A DNA stretch of 64,000 nt from Desulfomicrobium escambiense DSM 10707 (GTDB taxonomy: Bacteria; Desulfobacterota; Desulfovibrionia; Desulfovibrionales; Desulfomicrobiaceae): NCBI RefSeq assembly GCF_000428825.1, contig NZ_AUAR01000004.1:182770-246769 (forward strand), read 5' to 3'. Positions 10,457 through 18,493 of the stretch are shown one piece after another. A program made the translations under genes and the position numbers. Numbering within the stretch: the stretch's first letter is position 1; every line of letters begins with the position of its first letter. The notes under the pieces were generated by a model. The model made no database searches and was not told where the DNA came from. It saw nothing but the letters and a program-made list of their open reading frames with translations.

Positions 10457-11176
10457 CTAGTCGAAGGCCTTGTCCACGGTCCAGACTTCCCAGACCTTGC
10501 CGACCAGGCCGGGGCCGGGCTTGAGGGTCTGCTTGCCGGGGCGCCAGCCCGAAGGCGTGGCCTGGGTGCCCTTGCTTTCGCGCACCAGCTGGAAGGCCTG
10601 GATCTGGCGCAGGGTCTCGTTCACGTTGCGGCCCACGGGCGGCGTCAGGACCTCGAAGGCCTGGACGTTGCCGTCCGGGTCGATGAGGAATCGGCCGCGC
10701 ACGTCAACGCCGCCGGCCTCGTCGTAGATACCGTACATCCTGCCGACATTGCCGCCGCCGTCGGACAGCATGGGGAAGGGCACGGTCTTCGCCGTGATCA
10801 TTTTCGAAAGCTCGTCGTCAACCCACATCTTGTGCACGAACATGCTGTCCGTGCTCATGGACAGGACCTGCACGCCCAGCTTGGCGAATTCCGCGTGCTT
10901 CTCGGCGACCGCCGAGATTTCGGTCGCTCAGACAAAGGTGAAGTCACCGGGGTAGAAACACAGGACCACCCATTTTCCGAGGTAGTCGGACAGCCTGATG
11001 TTGACGAATCCCCCGTTGAAATACGCCGGGGCGGAGAAATCGGGGGCCTTCTTGCCTACCTGGATCATGGGGCGCGCTCCTTGGGTTGGTGGTGCCGCGG
11101 GTTGGTGTGTTGCCTCTGGTTCGTGTTCCACTTCTGAAGTCGGTCGGGTGCAGCCTACTGCCACTTCTTCTGCCAT
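10457..11176 (-). CDS. Selenocysteine-containing peroxiredoxin (AhpC/TSA family), UGA read as Sec
   Basis: The frame is interrupted once, by an in-frame TGA at 10928-10930 in FTFV-U-ATE, exactly where peroxiredoxins have the peroxidatic Cys (FTFVCPTE). Sequence on both sides is continuous and well conserved (FYPGDFTFV before; [13 protein letters not shown] and FLIDPDG after), so this is a selenoprotein, not a pseudogene. The resolving-Cys region reads ATPSGWRPG without Cys, pointing to a 1-Cys(Sec) mechanism. The ATG at 11176 has GGAGG upstream and gives 239 residues. The ATG at 11068, with AGGAG, gives 203 residues and places Sec at residue 47. The extra N-terminus contains VGCTRP. It reduces peroxides in the cytoplasm. 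A naive annotation would split or truncate this gene. Confidence 0.9.
10901..10930 (-). promoter_or_regulatory. Bacterial SECIS-like hairpin following the UGA codon
   Basis: After the UGA (10930-10928) and 11 further bases, CTCGGC (10916-10911) and GCCGAG (10906-10901) form a perfect 6-bp stem closed by a GGTC loop. The loop begins 17 nt after the UGA. E. coli fdhF has a GGUCU apical loop at almost the same distance, where SelB binds. An alternative stem, GCGACCG with CGGTCGC starting directly after the UGA, also exists. Placement and loop support selenocysteine insertion. Confidence 0.8.
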
Positions 11177-11201
11177 GAGCCGGACCTCCGGGGGGTTGAG
11201 T

Positions 11202-11220
11202 CTATTGATAATAACGATAG
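11202..11220. promoter_or_regulatory. Fur/PerR-like palindrome upstream of the peroxiredoxin gene
   Basis: CTATTGATAATAACGATAG is a 19-bp imperfect palindrome (7 of 9 half-site positions match) with the GATAAT core of Fur-superfamily boxes. It ends 26 bp upstream of the ATG at 11176, in the only AT-rich part of this intergenic stretch, where the promoter should be. A PerR- or Fur-type peroxide or metal response would suit the gene. The site is assigned by motif only. Confidence 0.45.
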
Positions 11221-11330
11221 TTTTTAACGAGAGCCATGCGTATTTACTATCCTGTTTGGGGGAAAAGAACAAGGCTCGGCCGCGAAAAATCCGGCTACTC
11301 ATGGACGAATCGGGGTTCGCGGAACTGAAA

Positions 11331-11361
11331 ACGGGGTTCCGGCGCTGTGCCGGAACCCCGT
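11331..11361 (-). terminator. Rho-independent terminator of nrfHA
   Basis: ACGGGGTTCCGGC (11331-11343) pairs perfectly with GCCGGAACCCCGT (11349-11361) around a 5-nt loop, followed on the minus strand by a short T run (CGTTTTC). It starts 30 bp after the nrfA stop. Confidence 0.88.
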
Positions 11362-11390
11362 CGAGTGCAGTGATGCGGGAAAGGGCGATG

Positions 11391-12953
11391 TCAGCCGGCG
11401 GCCGGCTTGGGCACCAAGCGCCGGTTTTCGTCCCAGATCTGTTCGGACTTGGGCGTGAGCTTGAGGTACTTGAACCACTGGTGCTTGGTCATGTGCTCGG
11501 GGTCCATCTGCAGCTTGCGGCTGTGTTCCAGAATGGGCGGCACGAGTTCCTTGATGTCGCCGGACAGGGCCTGGGCCGTGGTGAAGGCCGCGGCCTTGAT
11601 GGCGGTGTCCACGGCCTTCTGGCTGTACTGCTGGGACTTGGCCAGGGTGTCCAGGGCCTTGGTCGGGTTGTGGAAGCCGACGCTGTTCTCGGCGGAGATG
11701 AGGTCCCAGAAGAACTGGCCCTTGCGGCACATTTCGCGGGCGTCGATCATGAGCTGGTCGTAGTCGGCCGGCTTCTCGCCCTGGAATTCGTTCGCCATGC
11801 GGATGGCTTCATGCGCCTTGACCGAGATGTCCTGGGCGACCATGAGCTGTTCCCAGACCTTGTCCTGAGTGTAGATGACGCGCTGGCGCAGGTAGTCGGG
11901 CGACTTGTCCGTGTGGCACTGGCGGCAGGCCTTCATGTCCGGGTCCTTCAGTGGTGAGGTCCAGTGATGGTTGGACATCTTCTTCTTGCCGTCGAGGCGG
12001 GTGTAGCTCATGTGACAGTCGGCGCAACTCACGCCGGCCGCGCCGTGCACGCCGTTGTGCCAGGTTTCGTACTCGGGGTGCTGGGCCTTGAGCATGGGGG
12101 TCTGGGACACGGGGTGCACCCAATCCACGAAGTTGCCCTCGAAGCCGGGGGTCTTGGTGTCGCCGTGGGTCTTGTAGTAGGCGTAGATCTGTTCGGGGTC
12201 CTTGCCCTCGGCCCAGGGGAAGACGGGCTTCTTGGCCGGGCCGAAGCCCTTGTCCTGGAAATAGTATTCCACGTGGCACTGGCCGCAGACCAGGGCGCGT
12301 TGCTCGTTGCGCGGCAGGGTCTTGAAATCCTTGCCTTCGGCCTTCAAGTAGTCCTGCAGGGGCACGGAATAGAGGCGCAGTTCCATGTTGGCCGGATCAT
12401 GGCAGTTGGCGCAGCCGATGGTGTTTTCGTCCATGTCGACTTCTTCGCGGAACTGGTTGAAATCCTTGGCCCAGAAGTCGTCGCCGTATTTGCCGATCCA
12501 TTCGTTCATCTTCGCGCCCTTGCAGTTCCAGCAGGTGGCGGGCAGGCCGGCCTTCTCGTCGTAGCGGTTCAGGCGGTCGATGTTCAGGATGTCCTTCATG
12601 GCGTAGGTGTGGCCGCGCGCGGCGCGGTATTCGTAGCTGAAGGGGTAGCCGAGCCAGAGGTTCTTCAGGTAGGGCTGGGCGTGCTTGTAGCCCTCGGGCA
12701 GCGGATGGACGTTGTCGTGTTTGTTGTACGGCACGGACCCGCCGTATTCGGTCATGATCGTCGATTCGTTGTTGCGCAGGTAGGTTTCGTAGTGCAGCGG
12801 GAATTCGGCCTTGAAGGCGGAATTCTTGATTTCGTCGGATTTGAGCTTGGTCTTGAATTCAGGGGTCTTGGGCTCGGTGACGTCGGAACAGGCGGCCAAG
12901 GCCAGGGACATGCCCACGGCCAGCATGATGAAAAGTGTTCTGGTGCTACGCAT
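11391..12953 (-). CDS. nrfA: Cytochrome c nitrite reductase, pentaheme catalytic subunit
   Basis: 520 residues. It reduces nitrite to ammonium with six electrons from the quinol pool via NrfH, on the periplasmic face. The catalytic heme site CWNCK is at 141-145, with Lys as axial ligand. Four CxxCH hemes follow: CANCH (181), CGQCH (223), CADCH (310) and CRQCH (343). The N-terminus has a lipoprotein-type signal ending in LALAAC, so Cys22 may be lipidated, which is usual in deltaproteobacterial NrfA that stays bound to NrfH. Its start overlaps the nrfH stop by 8 bp, and a strong terminator follows. In sulfate reducers this complex also detoxifies nitrite and sulfite-like inhibitors. Confidence 0.97.
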   Translation of the reverse strand: MRSTRTLFIMLAVGMSLALAACSDVTEPKTPEFKTKLKSDEIKNSAFKAEFPLHYETYLRNNESTIMTEYGGSVPYNKHDNVHPLPEGYKHAQPYLKNLWLGYPFSYEYRAARGHTYAMKDILNIDRLNRYDEKAGLPATCWNCKGAKMNEWIGKYGDDFWAKDFNQFREEVDMDENTIGCANCHDPANMELRLYSVPLQDYLKAEGKDFKTLPRNEQRALVCGQCHVEYYFQDKGFGPAKKPVFPWAEGKDPEQIYAYYKTHGDTKTPGFEGNFVDWVHPVSQTPMLKAQHPEYETWHNGVHGAAGVSCADCHMSYTRLDGKKKMSNHHWTSPLKDPDMKACRQCHTDKSPDYLRQRVIYTQDKVWEQLMVAQDISVKAHEAIRMANEFQGEKPADYDQLMIDAREMCRKGQFFWDLISAENSVGFHNPTKALDTLAKSQQYSQKAVDTAIKAAAFTTAQALSGDIKELVPPILEHSRKLQMDPEHMTKHQWFKYLKLTPKSEQIWDENRRLVPKPAAG

Positions 12954-13422
12954 CGGCGGCGCTCCTTTTGGCTACGGGGATTTTCGGAGTGTGGGGAACG
13001 TGACGGTGGCAGTCCGTGCAGAACGTCTTGCTCTGCATGACCACGGTGGACGTGGTCGCGCTGTGGCAGCGCTGGCAGTTCTCCTGGGTCACCGCCTTGG
13101 TGTCCTCTCCGGGGTGGATGAGGTCCGGGATGGTGCTGGTGACCGTGGCCAGGATGTCCCTGGTGCCTTCCTTGGCCTTGAACGGAAGCTTTGCGGCGAG
13201 GTTGTGCGGGGCGTGGCATTCGTTGCAGGCAAGTTCGGCGTGCACGGATCTCTTGTGCGTCAGCGCCGCTTCGGCCATGGAGTGGCAACTGCCGCAGAAC
13301 ATGGCCTGATCCGTGGCCGTCATGGCCAGGGCGGCCCCGACCGTTACCACGATGCCCGCGATGGCCGGGGGCAGCGCGAGCCGCCATCCGCGTCCACGGG
13401 ATGCATCTTTCTTTTGGGTCAT
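12946..13422 (-). CDS. nrfH: Cytochrome c nitrite reductase, membrane-anchored tetraheme quinol dehydrogenase
   Basis: 158 residues; the ATG follows a GGAGGGAGT site. One N-terminal membrane anchor (LALPPAIAGIVVTVGAALAM) precedes four CxxCH motifs: CGSCH, CNECH, CQRCH and CTDCH. This is the NapC/NirT-family NrfH, which oxidises menaquinol and passes electrons to NrfA. A CCGACC/GGTCGG hairpin in the leader (about 13468-13489) could influence translation. Confidence 0.95.
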   Translation of the reverse strand: MTQKKDASRGRGWRLALPPAIAGIVVTVGAALAMTATDQAMFCGSCHSMAEAALTHKRSVHAELACNECHAPHNLAAKLPFKAKEGTRDILATVTSTIPDLIHPGEDTKAVTQENCQRCHSATTSTVVMQSKTFCTDCHRHVPHTPKIPVAKRSAADA

Positions 13423-13635
13423 ACTCCCTCCTGTACAGGTGCGTGAACCGGGTCCTTCACTGTGTCCGACCACATCCAGCTTGGTCGGGCTTCAAATATC
13501 TAGGCTCGATACCACAAAAAATCACGTTTTGGGAGTTAAAGTTGTAACGAAATTGAAACATGTGTATCGGATATGGCCGGAGGCTGCCGATAGGCTGGCC
13601 TGAATCTTCAACGGCTCGGATTCTCAAGGGTTTTC
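13423..13635. other. Divergent intergenic region between nrfHA and the OmpR-type regulator
   Basis: 213 bp that must contain promoters for both directions. It holds a CCGACC(N10)GGTCGG hairpin near nrfH and an AT-rich block at 13490-13565. I found no convincing FNR/HcpR-type TGTGA...TCACA site and no clear -35/-10 pair. Confidence 0.4.
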
Positions 13636-14322
13636 ATGACACGTCAGAGCATTCTCATCATCGATGACGACCAGGACATCGTCAAGACCGTGACCGCCAA
13701 CCTTGAACTCGACGGCTTTGCCGTGCGGAGCGCGTCGAGCGGCGGCGCCGGCCTGGCGGCGGTGGAAGCGCAGGCGCCGGATCTTGTCCTGCTGGACCTC
13801 GGCCTGCCCGATATCGACGGCATCAAGGTCTGTCAGATCCTGCGCCGGGACAGCGATGTGCCGGTCATCATGCTCTCGGCCCGCGACACGGTGGCCGACA
13901 AGCTGCTCGGGCTCGAATGCGGAGCCGACGACTACCTGGTCAAGCCGTTCAACGCCCTGGAACTCTCGGCCCGCATCCGGACCGTCCTGCGCCGCGCGCG
14001 GCGCAGCGAGCCCGCGGCGACGTGCCGTTCGGGCGAGGTCTGCCTGAACTACCGCGACCACACGGCCACCATCCAGGACCGGGAGGTCGATCTGACCAGG
14101 ACGGAGTTCGCCCTGCTTGAGCTTTTCGTCTCCCATGCCGGCGAGACCCTGTCGCGCGACTTCATTCAGGGCCAGAACTGGGCCGACTCCAAACTCTACG
14201 CCAACAGCCGGGCCGTGGACGTGCACGTGCAGCGACTGCGCAAGAAGATCGAGGAAAACCCCCAGGCGCCGCGTCTCATCCTGACCATCCCCGGCGTGGG
14301 ATACAGGTTCGAGGCGACGTAG
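13636..14322 (+). CDS. OmpR/PhoB-family response regulator (orphan)
   Basis: 228 residues. The receiver domain has the acidic pair IIDDDQD, phospho-acceptor Asp54 in LLDLGLPD, and the conserved Lys in VKPF. A C-terminal winged helix (about 130-226) contains LTRTEFALLELF, RAVDVHVQRLRKKI and GVGYRF, typical of KdpE/OmpR-type DNA-binding regulators. No histidine kinase gene adjoins it. It is divergent from nrfHA, so it may regulate that operon, but this is inferred from position only. Confidence 0.93.
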   Translation: MTRQSILIIDDDQDIVKTVTANLELDGFAVRSASSGGAGLAAVEAQAPDLVLLDLGLPDIDGIKVCQILRRDSDVPVIMLSARDTVADKLLGLECGADDYLVKPFNALELSARIRTVLRRARRSEPAATCRSGEVCLNYRDHTATIQDREVDLTRTEFALLELFVSHAGETLSRDFIQGQNWADSKLYANSRAVDVHVQRLRKKIEENPQAPRLILTIPGVGYRFEAT

Positions 14323-14443
14323 GGGGGAATGTTCGCTCCGGGTCGAACCGCTGCGATGTCTTGGGAGAGTCGTGGAGTCTGGCGCCACGTGTTATGGGGG
14401 CGGTGAACCGGTCGGAAATCGGACTGCGGGTGAACGGCGGGCC

Positions 14444-14470
14444 AAAAAAAAGCCCGTCTGGGACGGGCTT
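14444..14470 (-). terminator. Terminator of the RRM protein gene
   Basis: AAGCCCGTC and GACGGGCTT form a 9-bp stem with a 3-nt loop, followed on the minus strand by an unbroken T tract. It begins about 20 bp after the stop of the RNA-binding protein gene. Confidence 0.92.
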
Positions 14471-14492
14471 CTTCGTGATCTGATGATGCGGC

Positions 14493-14765
14493 TTAGTAAC
14501 GGGGACGGGACGGGCGGCTTTCGCGCGGCTGGGCCTCGTTGACCTTCAGGGCGCGGCCCTGCATGTCAGCGCCGTTCAGGGCCTGGATGGCCTTGCGGGC
14601 GCCTTCTTCGTCCATCTCGACGAAGCCGAAGCCACGGGAACGGCCGGTCTCACGGTCTTCGATGACGTGGGCGGAAGTGACTTCACCGTGCTGGGAAAAC
14701 ATGTTCCGCAGATCGGCATCGGTGGTGGACCAGGGCAGATTACCAACATAGATGTTCTTAGCCAA
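14493..14765 (-). CDS. RNA-binding protein with a single RRM domain
   Basis: 90 residues forming one RNA recognition motif: RNP2 IYVGNL at the N-terminus and RNP1 RGFGFVEM at about 44-51, then a short Arg/Ser/Pro-rich tail. It resembles the small glycine-poor Rbp proteins of cyanobacteria and deltaproteobacteria, which bind single-stranded RNA and are often cold-responsive. The start is a TTG eight bases after a GAGG site. The leader just upstream (14771-14806 on the minus strand) is strikingly U-rich in RNA, and its own product could bind there. The gene is monocistronic, with its own promoter and terminator. Confidence 0.93.
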   Translation of the reverse strand: MAKNIYVGNLPWSTTDADLRNMFSQHGEVTSAHVIEDRETGRSRGFGFVEMDEEGARKAIQALNGADMQGRALKVNEAQPRESRPSRPRY

Positions 14766-14892
14766 GACAATAACCTCAAAAGAAAAAAAGTAAAAAAAAT
14801 ATCCGTTTTCCTTCTGTAAACAGCTACCAGAAGGAGCCGGGCCGCGAAAAGGCGTTTCACATGATGCCGTTCACTCCCGTCAGGACCAGAGA

Positions 14893-14921
14893 CGTCTAGG
14901 TGGTTCGTGCCTGGGTGTCAA
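14893..14921 (-). promoter_or_regulatory. Sigma-70-type promoter of the RRM gene
   Basis: On the minus strand, TTGACA (14921-14916) and TAGACG (14898-14893) are separated by exactly 17 bp, about 130 bp upstream of the start codon. The -35 is a perfect consensus and the -10 is moderate. It predicts a leader of roughly 120 nt containing the U-rich tract. Confidence 0.65.
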
Positions 14922-15003
14922 TGATTATTTTGCCGCGGACAAAAAAGATCGTCTGCGAACAGCCGGGCGAATCGCCGCTTCCTTCCCGCAAAGAACCGCC
15001 CCG

Positions 15004-16347
15004 TCACTCGATGCCGTAGGCCTTGAGCTTGCGCCACAGCGTGGTGCGCGGGATGTCGAGCACCTGGGCCGTGAGGCTCTTGCTGTAGCCCGTCTTCTCC
15101 AGCACCTTCACGATGTAGCGGCGTTCCATCTCCTCCAGGGTCGGCAGCCCGTCGCCCTCGATGGTCTTGAACTCCAGCTGCTGCAGGTCCCGCGGCAGGT
15201 CCTGGATGTCGATCTCCTCGTTGTCCGTCAGGGCCACGGCCCTCTCGACGATGTTCTCCAGTTCGCGCACGTTTCCAGGATAGCTGTAGCCGCACAGGAG
15301 CTGCAGAGCCTGGGGCTTGATGCCGCTGATCTGCTTGTGGAAGGCCAGGCTGTACTTCTCGGTGAAATGGCGCACCAGCAGCGGGATGTCCTCACGGCGG
15401 TCGGCCAGGGGTGGCAGGCACAGGGAGACGACGTTGAGCCGGAAGTAGAGGTCCTCGCGGAAGGCCCCGATCTCCACCTCGTGCTTGAGGTCCTTGTTCG
15501 TGGCCGCGATGATGCGGATATCCAGGTCGATGGGCTTGGTGCCGCCGACGCGCAGGATGCGCCGCTCCTGGATGACGTGCAAAAGCTTGACCTGCATGGG
15601 CAGGGGCATCTCGCCGATCTCATCCAGGAAGACCGTGCCCCCGGCCGCGGCCTCCAGCAGCCCGACCTTGGTCGCCGTGGCGCCGGTGAAGGCGCCGCGT
15701 TCGTGGCCGAAAAGCTCGCTGCTGATGAGTTCGTCCGTGAAGCCGCCGCAGTTGAAGGCCACGAAGGGGTGGTCGCGCTTGGGGCTGAGCTGGTGGATGG
15801 AGCGCGCCACCAGCGCCTTGCCCGTGCCGCTGCCGCCCTGGATGAGGACGTTGCAGTCAACGGGCGCGACCTTGCGGATCATGGCGAAGAGTTCCTGGAT
15901 GGCGGGGCTGTTGCCGATGATGGCCGACAGCCCCGTGTCGCCCTTCAGGGCCTCGCGCAGCCTGATGTTCTCCAGGCGCATGGCGATCCTGTCCTTGGCG
16001 TTTTGGGCCAGGAGGCGGATCTCGGTCAGGTTGACCGGCTTGCAGACGTAGTGGAAAGCTCCGTTGCGGATGGCCTCGATGGCCGTCTCCACGCTCTGGT
16101 GCCCGGTGACGATAATGACTTCCGCCTCGGAACGCAGGGACTTGATGCGCGGCAGCAGCTCCAGGCCGCTGATGTCCGGCAGGCGCATGTCCAGGAACAC
16201 GATGTCGAAGGGCAGCTGCACCATGCGTTCCAGAAAGGAACGCCCCATCATGAAGGCCTCGACCTCGAACCCTTCCTTGGCCAGGACCTGGCTCAGGCGG
16301 CGGCAGACTATTTCCTCGTCGTCGACGATGGCCACGCGCAGATTCAT
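15004..16347 (-). CDS. NtrC-family sigma-54-dependent response regulator
   Basis: 447 residues: a receiver (Asp53 in FLDMRLPD; Lys in VCKPVN), an AAA+ domain with Walker A GGSGTGKA (171-178), the sigma-54 contact loop GAFTGA (218-223) and Walker B VFLDEIGE, and a C-terminal Fis-type helix-turn-helix (SLTAQVLDIPRTTLWRKL). Walker A has Ala where most relatives have Glu after the Lys. Its ATG overlaps the stop of the sensor kinase gene. Two palindromes and a -24/-12 promoter in the divergent intergenic region suggest it activates the usp-tauE-dikinase operon. Confidence 0.95.
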   Translation of the reverse strand: MNLRVAIVDDEEIVCRRLSQVLAKEGFEVEAFMMGRSFLERMVQLPFDIVFLDMRLPDISGLELLPRIKSLRSEAEVIIVTGHQSVETAIEAIRNGAFHYVCKPVNLTEIRLLAQNAKDRIAMRLENIRLREALKGDTGLSAIIGNSPAIQELFAMIRKVAPVDCNVLIQGGSGTGKALVARSIHQLSPKRDHPFVAFNCGGFTDELISSELFGHERGAFTGATATKVGLLEAAAGGTVFLDEIGEMPLPMQVKLLHVIQERRILRVGGTKPIDLDIRIIAATNKDLKHEVEIGAFREDLYFRLNVVSLCLPPLADRREDIPLLVRHFTEKYSLAFHKQISGIKPQALQLLCGYSYPGNVRELENIVERAVALTDNEEIDIQDLPRDLQQLEFKTIEGDGLPTLEEMERRYIVKVLEKTGYSKSLTAQVLDIPRTTLWRKLKAYGIE

Positions 16348-17867
16348 GCGCCCTCCTCCTCGATGTTCCTGTCCGTGTTCCTGGGTATCGGCAAGGTGAC
16401 CACGAACTCGGCCCCCTGACCCTCCTCGCCGTGGACCTCGATGCGCCCGCCGTGGCGCTTGACGATGGAGTAGCTCACGGCCAGTCCCAGCCCCGTGCCC
16501 TTGCCCACCTCCTTGGTGGAGAAGAACGGTTCGAAGATCTGTTGCCTGATGTTCAGCGGCACGCCGGGGCCGCTGTCGAGCACGCTCATGCGCACCTGCC
16601 GCTCCTCCCGGTCCAGCCGCGCCGAGACGCCGATCCGCCCGCCGGCGGGCGTGGCCTGGATGGCGTTGAGGAGCAGGTTGGTGAAGACCTGCTGCAGGTT
16701 GCGCAGGTTGCCCTGCACGCAGGGCAGGTCGTCCTCCAGCTCCAGTTCGAGCTGAATTCCCGCCACGTGGGCCTGGTTTCTGACGAGGCTGATGGTGCTC
16801 GACAGGACCTGCCCCGGCGGGAGGCACTGGAAGGTCGGGCTCTCGGTGCGCGAGAAGTCCAGCAGGTTCTTGACGATGTCCGCGGCGCGCTCCGACTGGC
16901 TCAGGATGTCGCGCAGCATTTCCCGCCCGTCCTCGTCGATCCTCTCCCCGTATTCCTCGTCGAAGCTCTCGGCCGTCAGCGCGATGTTGTTGATGGGGTT
17001 GTTGAGCTCGTGGGCGATGCCCGCGGTGAAGGTGCCGATGGCCGCGATCTTGCGGGCCTGCAGCAGGTCTTCCTGATTGGCCTCCAGTTCACGCGCCATT
17101 CGGTTGAAGGCGTCGATGAGCCCCGCGACCTCCTCCAGGCGGACGCCGTCGTAGGAGATGGGCTTGAAATCCCCGCGGGCCACGACGCTGGTCATGTCGC
17201 GGATGACGTCCAGGGGACGCAGCAGCCCGCTGGAGATGAGCTTGATGAGCAGGATCATGAGCAGGAGGACGATGGCCAGGAAGGCGAAGGGCAGCATGGA
17301 CGTGCGCTGGATCGTGTCGTGGATCCGGGCGCGCTTGATCTTTCTGTAGCGCTCGGCGGAATCTGTCAGGACCTTGCCCAGGGAGCGGAGGTTGCGCAGC
17401 TGGACGTCCCGGTCCCCCGGAGCGGAAGCCGCCCCGGCTTGCTGCGACGCGGGTGAGGTCAGCGCGATGATGCAGTTGCGGTAGTCGCCGGCGGTCTGCT
17501 GGAAGCCGTCGAACTCCTGCGCGCCGACCAAGCGCGGCAGGTCGTCCCGGAGCATGTCGATGAGTTCGTCGATGGCGTCCATGTTCGCGCTGATCTCCGT
17601 GAAGCTGAGGCGGCTGCCGTAGATCAGGTAGTTCTTCTCGAAGCGCCGCATCTCCAGGATGTTGTTCAGCAGGTCGTCGTAGTGCTCGCTCAGCACCATG
17701 CGCTCCATGACCGTCGACAGGTTCCAGTAGTTGAGGGCCGTCAGGGCGCCAGTGGAGAGGAAAGCGACGGCGAAGACGATGAAGATCTTGCCCTTGATGG
17801 AGCTGAAATGGATCTGGCGGAGCAGGGCGTACCAGGGGGAGGGTTGTGATGCCGGGCTGCTGTTCAT
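16344..17867 (-). CDS. Membrane sensor histidine kinase, partner of the NtrC-type regulator
   Basis: 507 residues. Two membrane helices (about 27-47 and 192-213) enclose a mostly helical periplasmic sensor of about 145 residues. Then come HAMP (214-265), a HisKA domain with His286 in [13 protein letters not shown], and a HATPase domain ([24 protein letters not shown]). I chose the ATG at 17867 because ACGGAG precedes it; an upstream TTG in frame has no site. The downstream regulator overlaps by 4 bp. The periplasmic ligand is unknown. Confidence 0.94.
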   Translation of the reverse strand: MNSSPASQPSPWYALLRQIHFSSIKGKIFIVFAVAFLSTGALTALNYWNLSTVMERMVLSEHYDDLLNNILEMRRFEKNYLIYGSRLSFTEISANMDAIDELIDMLRDDLPRLVGAQEFDGFQQTAGDYRNCIIALTSPASQQAGAASAPGDRDVQLRNLRSLGKVLTDSAERYRKIKRARIHDTIQRTSMLPFAFLAIVLLLMILLIKLISSGLLRPLDVIRDMTSVVARGDFKPISYDGVRLEEVAGLIDAFNRMARELEANQEDLLQARKIAAIGTFTAGIAHELNNPINNIALTAESFDEEYGERIDEDGREMLRDILSQSERAADIVKNLLDFSRTESPTFQCLPPGQVLSSTISLVRNQAHVAGIQLELELEDDLPCVQGNLRNLQQVFTNLLLNAIQATPAGGRIGVSARLDREERQVRMSVLDSGPGVPLNIRQQIFEPFFSTKEVGKGTGLGLAVSYSIVKRHGGRIEVHGEEGQGAEFVVTLPIPRNTDRNIEEEGA

Positions 17868-17887
17868 GCCGGACTCCGTGGCTATCG

Positions 17888-17948
17888 TTATTTCATTTTG
17901 AAACAAGGTGACTTTGTGAATAACATGTCATGTTTCATAATGAAATAA
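17888..17948. promoter_or_regulatory. Pair of inverted palindromic activator sites (probable UAS)
   Basis: TTATTTCATTTTGAAAC (17888-17904) and GTTTCATAATGAAATAA (17932-17948) are inverted copies matching at 16 of 17 positions. Each is itself a palindrome around TTTCAT/ATGAAA. Their centres are 44 bp apart, about four helical turns, and they lie 70-130 bp upstream of a -24/-12 promoter. This is the arrangement expected for dimer sites of an NtrC-type activator, most likely the one encoded next door. Confidence 0.72.
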
Positions 17949-18020
17949 GAAAAAACGCCCGGCACGTATTTTTATTCGTAACTATCCGATTTATTGACAA
18001 TAAAAAATAGATTCTTCCCA

Positions 18021-18034
18021 GGCATCAAGCTTGC
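18021..18034 (+). promoter_or_regulatory. Sigma-54 (-24/-12) promoter of the usp-tauE-dikinase operon
   Basis: GGCATCAAGCTTGC has the invariant GG (18021-18022) and GC (18033-18034) separated by exactly ten bases, with TTGC at the -12 element. Transcription would start near 18045, just ahead of the AGAGGA ribosome site of the UspA gene. It follows the paired palindromes and is divergent from a sigma-54 activator gene. Confidence 0.72.
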
Positions 18035-18060
18035 TTTGTCGTCGGCAATGAGAGGAACCC

Positions 18061-18483
18061 ATGGAAAACATTCTCGTTGCCATCGACGCTAAGCACAACG
18101 CCTGGGAGGCGCTTTCGCGCGCCTGCTCCCTGGCCAGGCGCGTCCATGTGCACGTGAACGTGCTGCTCGTCATTCCGCCACAGTCGCGGAGTCTGTCCTA
18201 TACCGAAGCGCAACTGGAGACCACGGTCAGGGAGCGCCTCGAACTCATGCTGGAGGTCTTCAAGGCCGAAGGCGTCCGCATCAACTATTTCGTCACGGAG
18301 GGCGTCTATGAGGAAGAGGTGATCGCCTTTACGCAGAACAACAGAGTCACGTTGCTGGTGTACGAAGCCACCGACGGGGACACGCGCAGCGCGGACGGGG
18401 AGTGCGCCTCCCTGAAGGCCATCCGGCATCGCGTCGCCTGCAGGGTGGAAGTCGTGGCCCCGATCAAACATACATTCAACTGA
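18061..18483 (+). CDS. Universal stress protein A family protein
   Basis: 140 residues of the UspA fold, beginning ILVAIDAKHNAWEALSRA, with a second strand-helix unit INYFVTEGVYEEEVIAFT. The C-terminal ATP-binding G-2x-G-9x-G(S/T) motif of ATP-binding Usp proteins is not evident, so it may be a non-nucleotide type. It is the first gene of a seven-gene operon and is separated from tauE by 10 bp. The ribosome site AGAGGA precedes the ATG. Confidence 0.85.
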   Translation: MENILVAIDAKHNAWEALSRACSLARRVHVHVNVLLVIPPQSRSLSYTEAQLETTVRERLELMLEVFKAEGVRINYFVTEGVYEEEVIAFTQNNRVTLLVYEATDGDTRSADGECASLKAIRHRVACRVEVVAPIKHTFN

Positions 18484-18493
18484 AGAGGAGCGT

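Noticed and set aside
10928..10930. Frameshift or nonsense mutation making the peroxiredoxin a pseudogene
   Set aside because: The stop is exactly at the catalytic residue, the frame continues without shift, and a SECIS-like hairpin follows; selenocysteine explains all of this.
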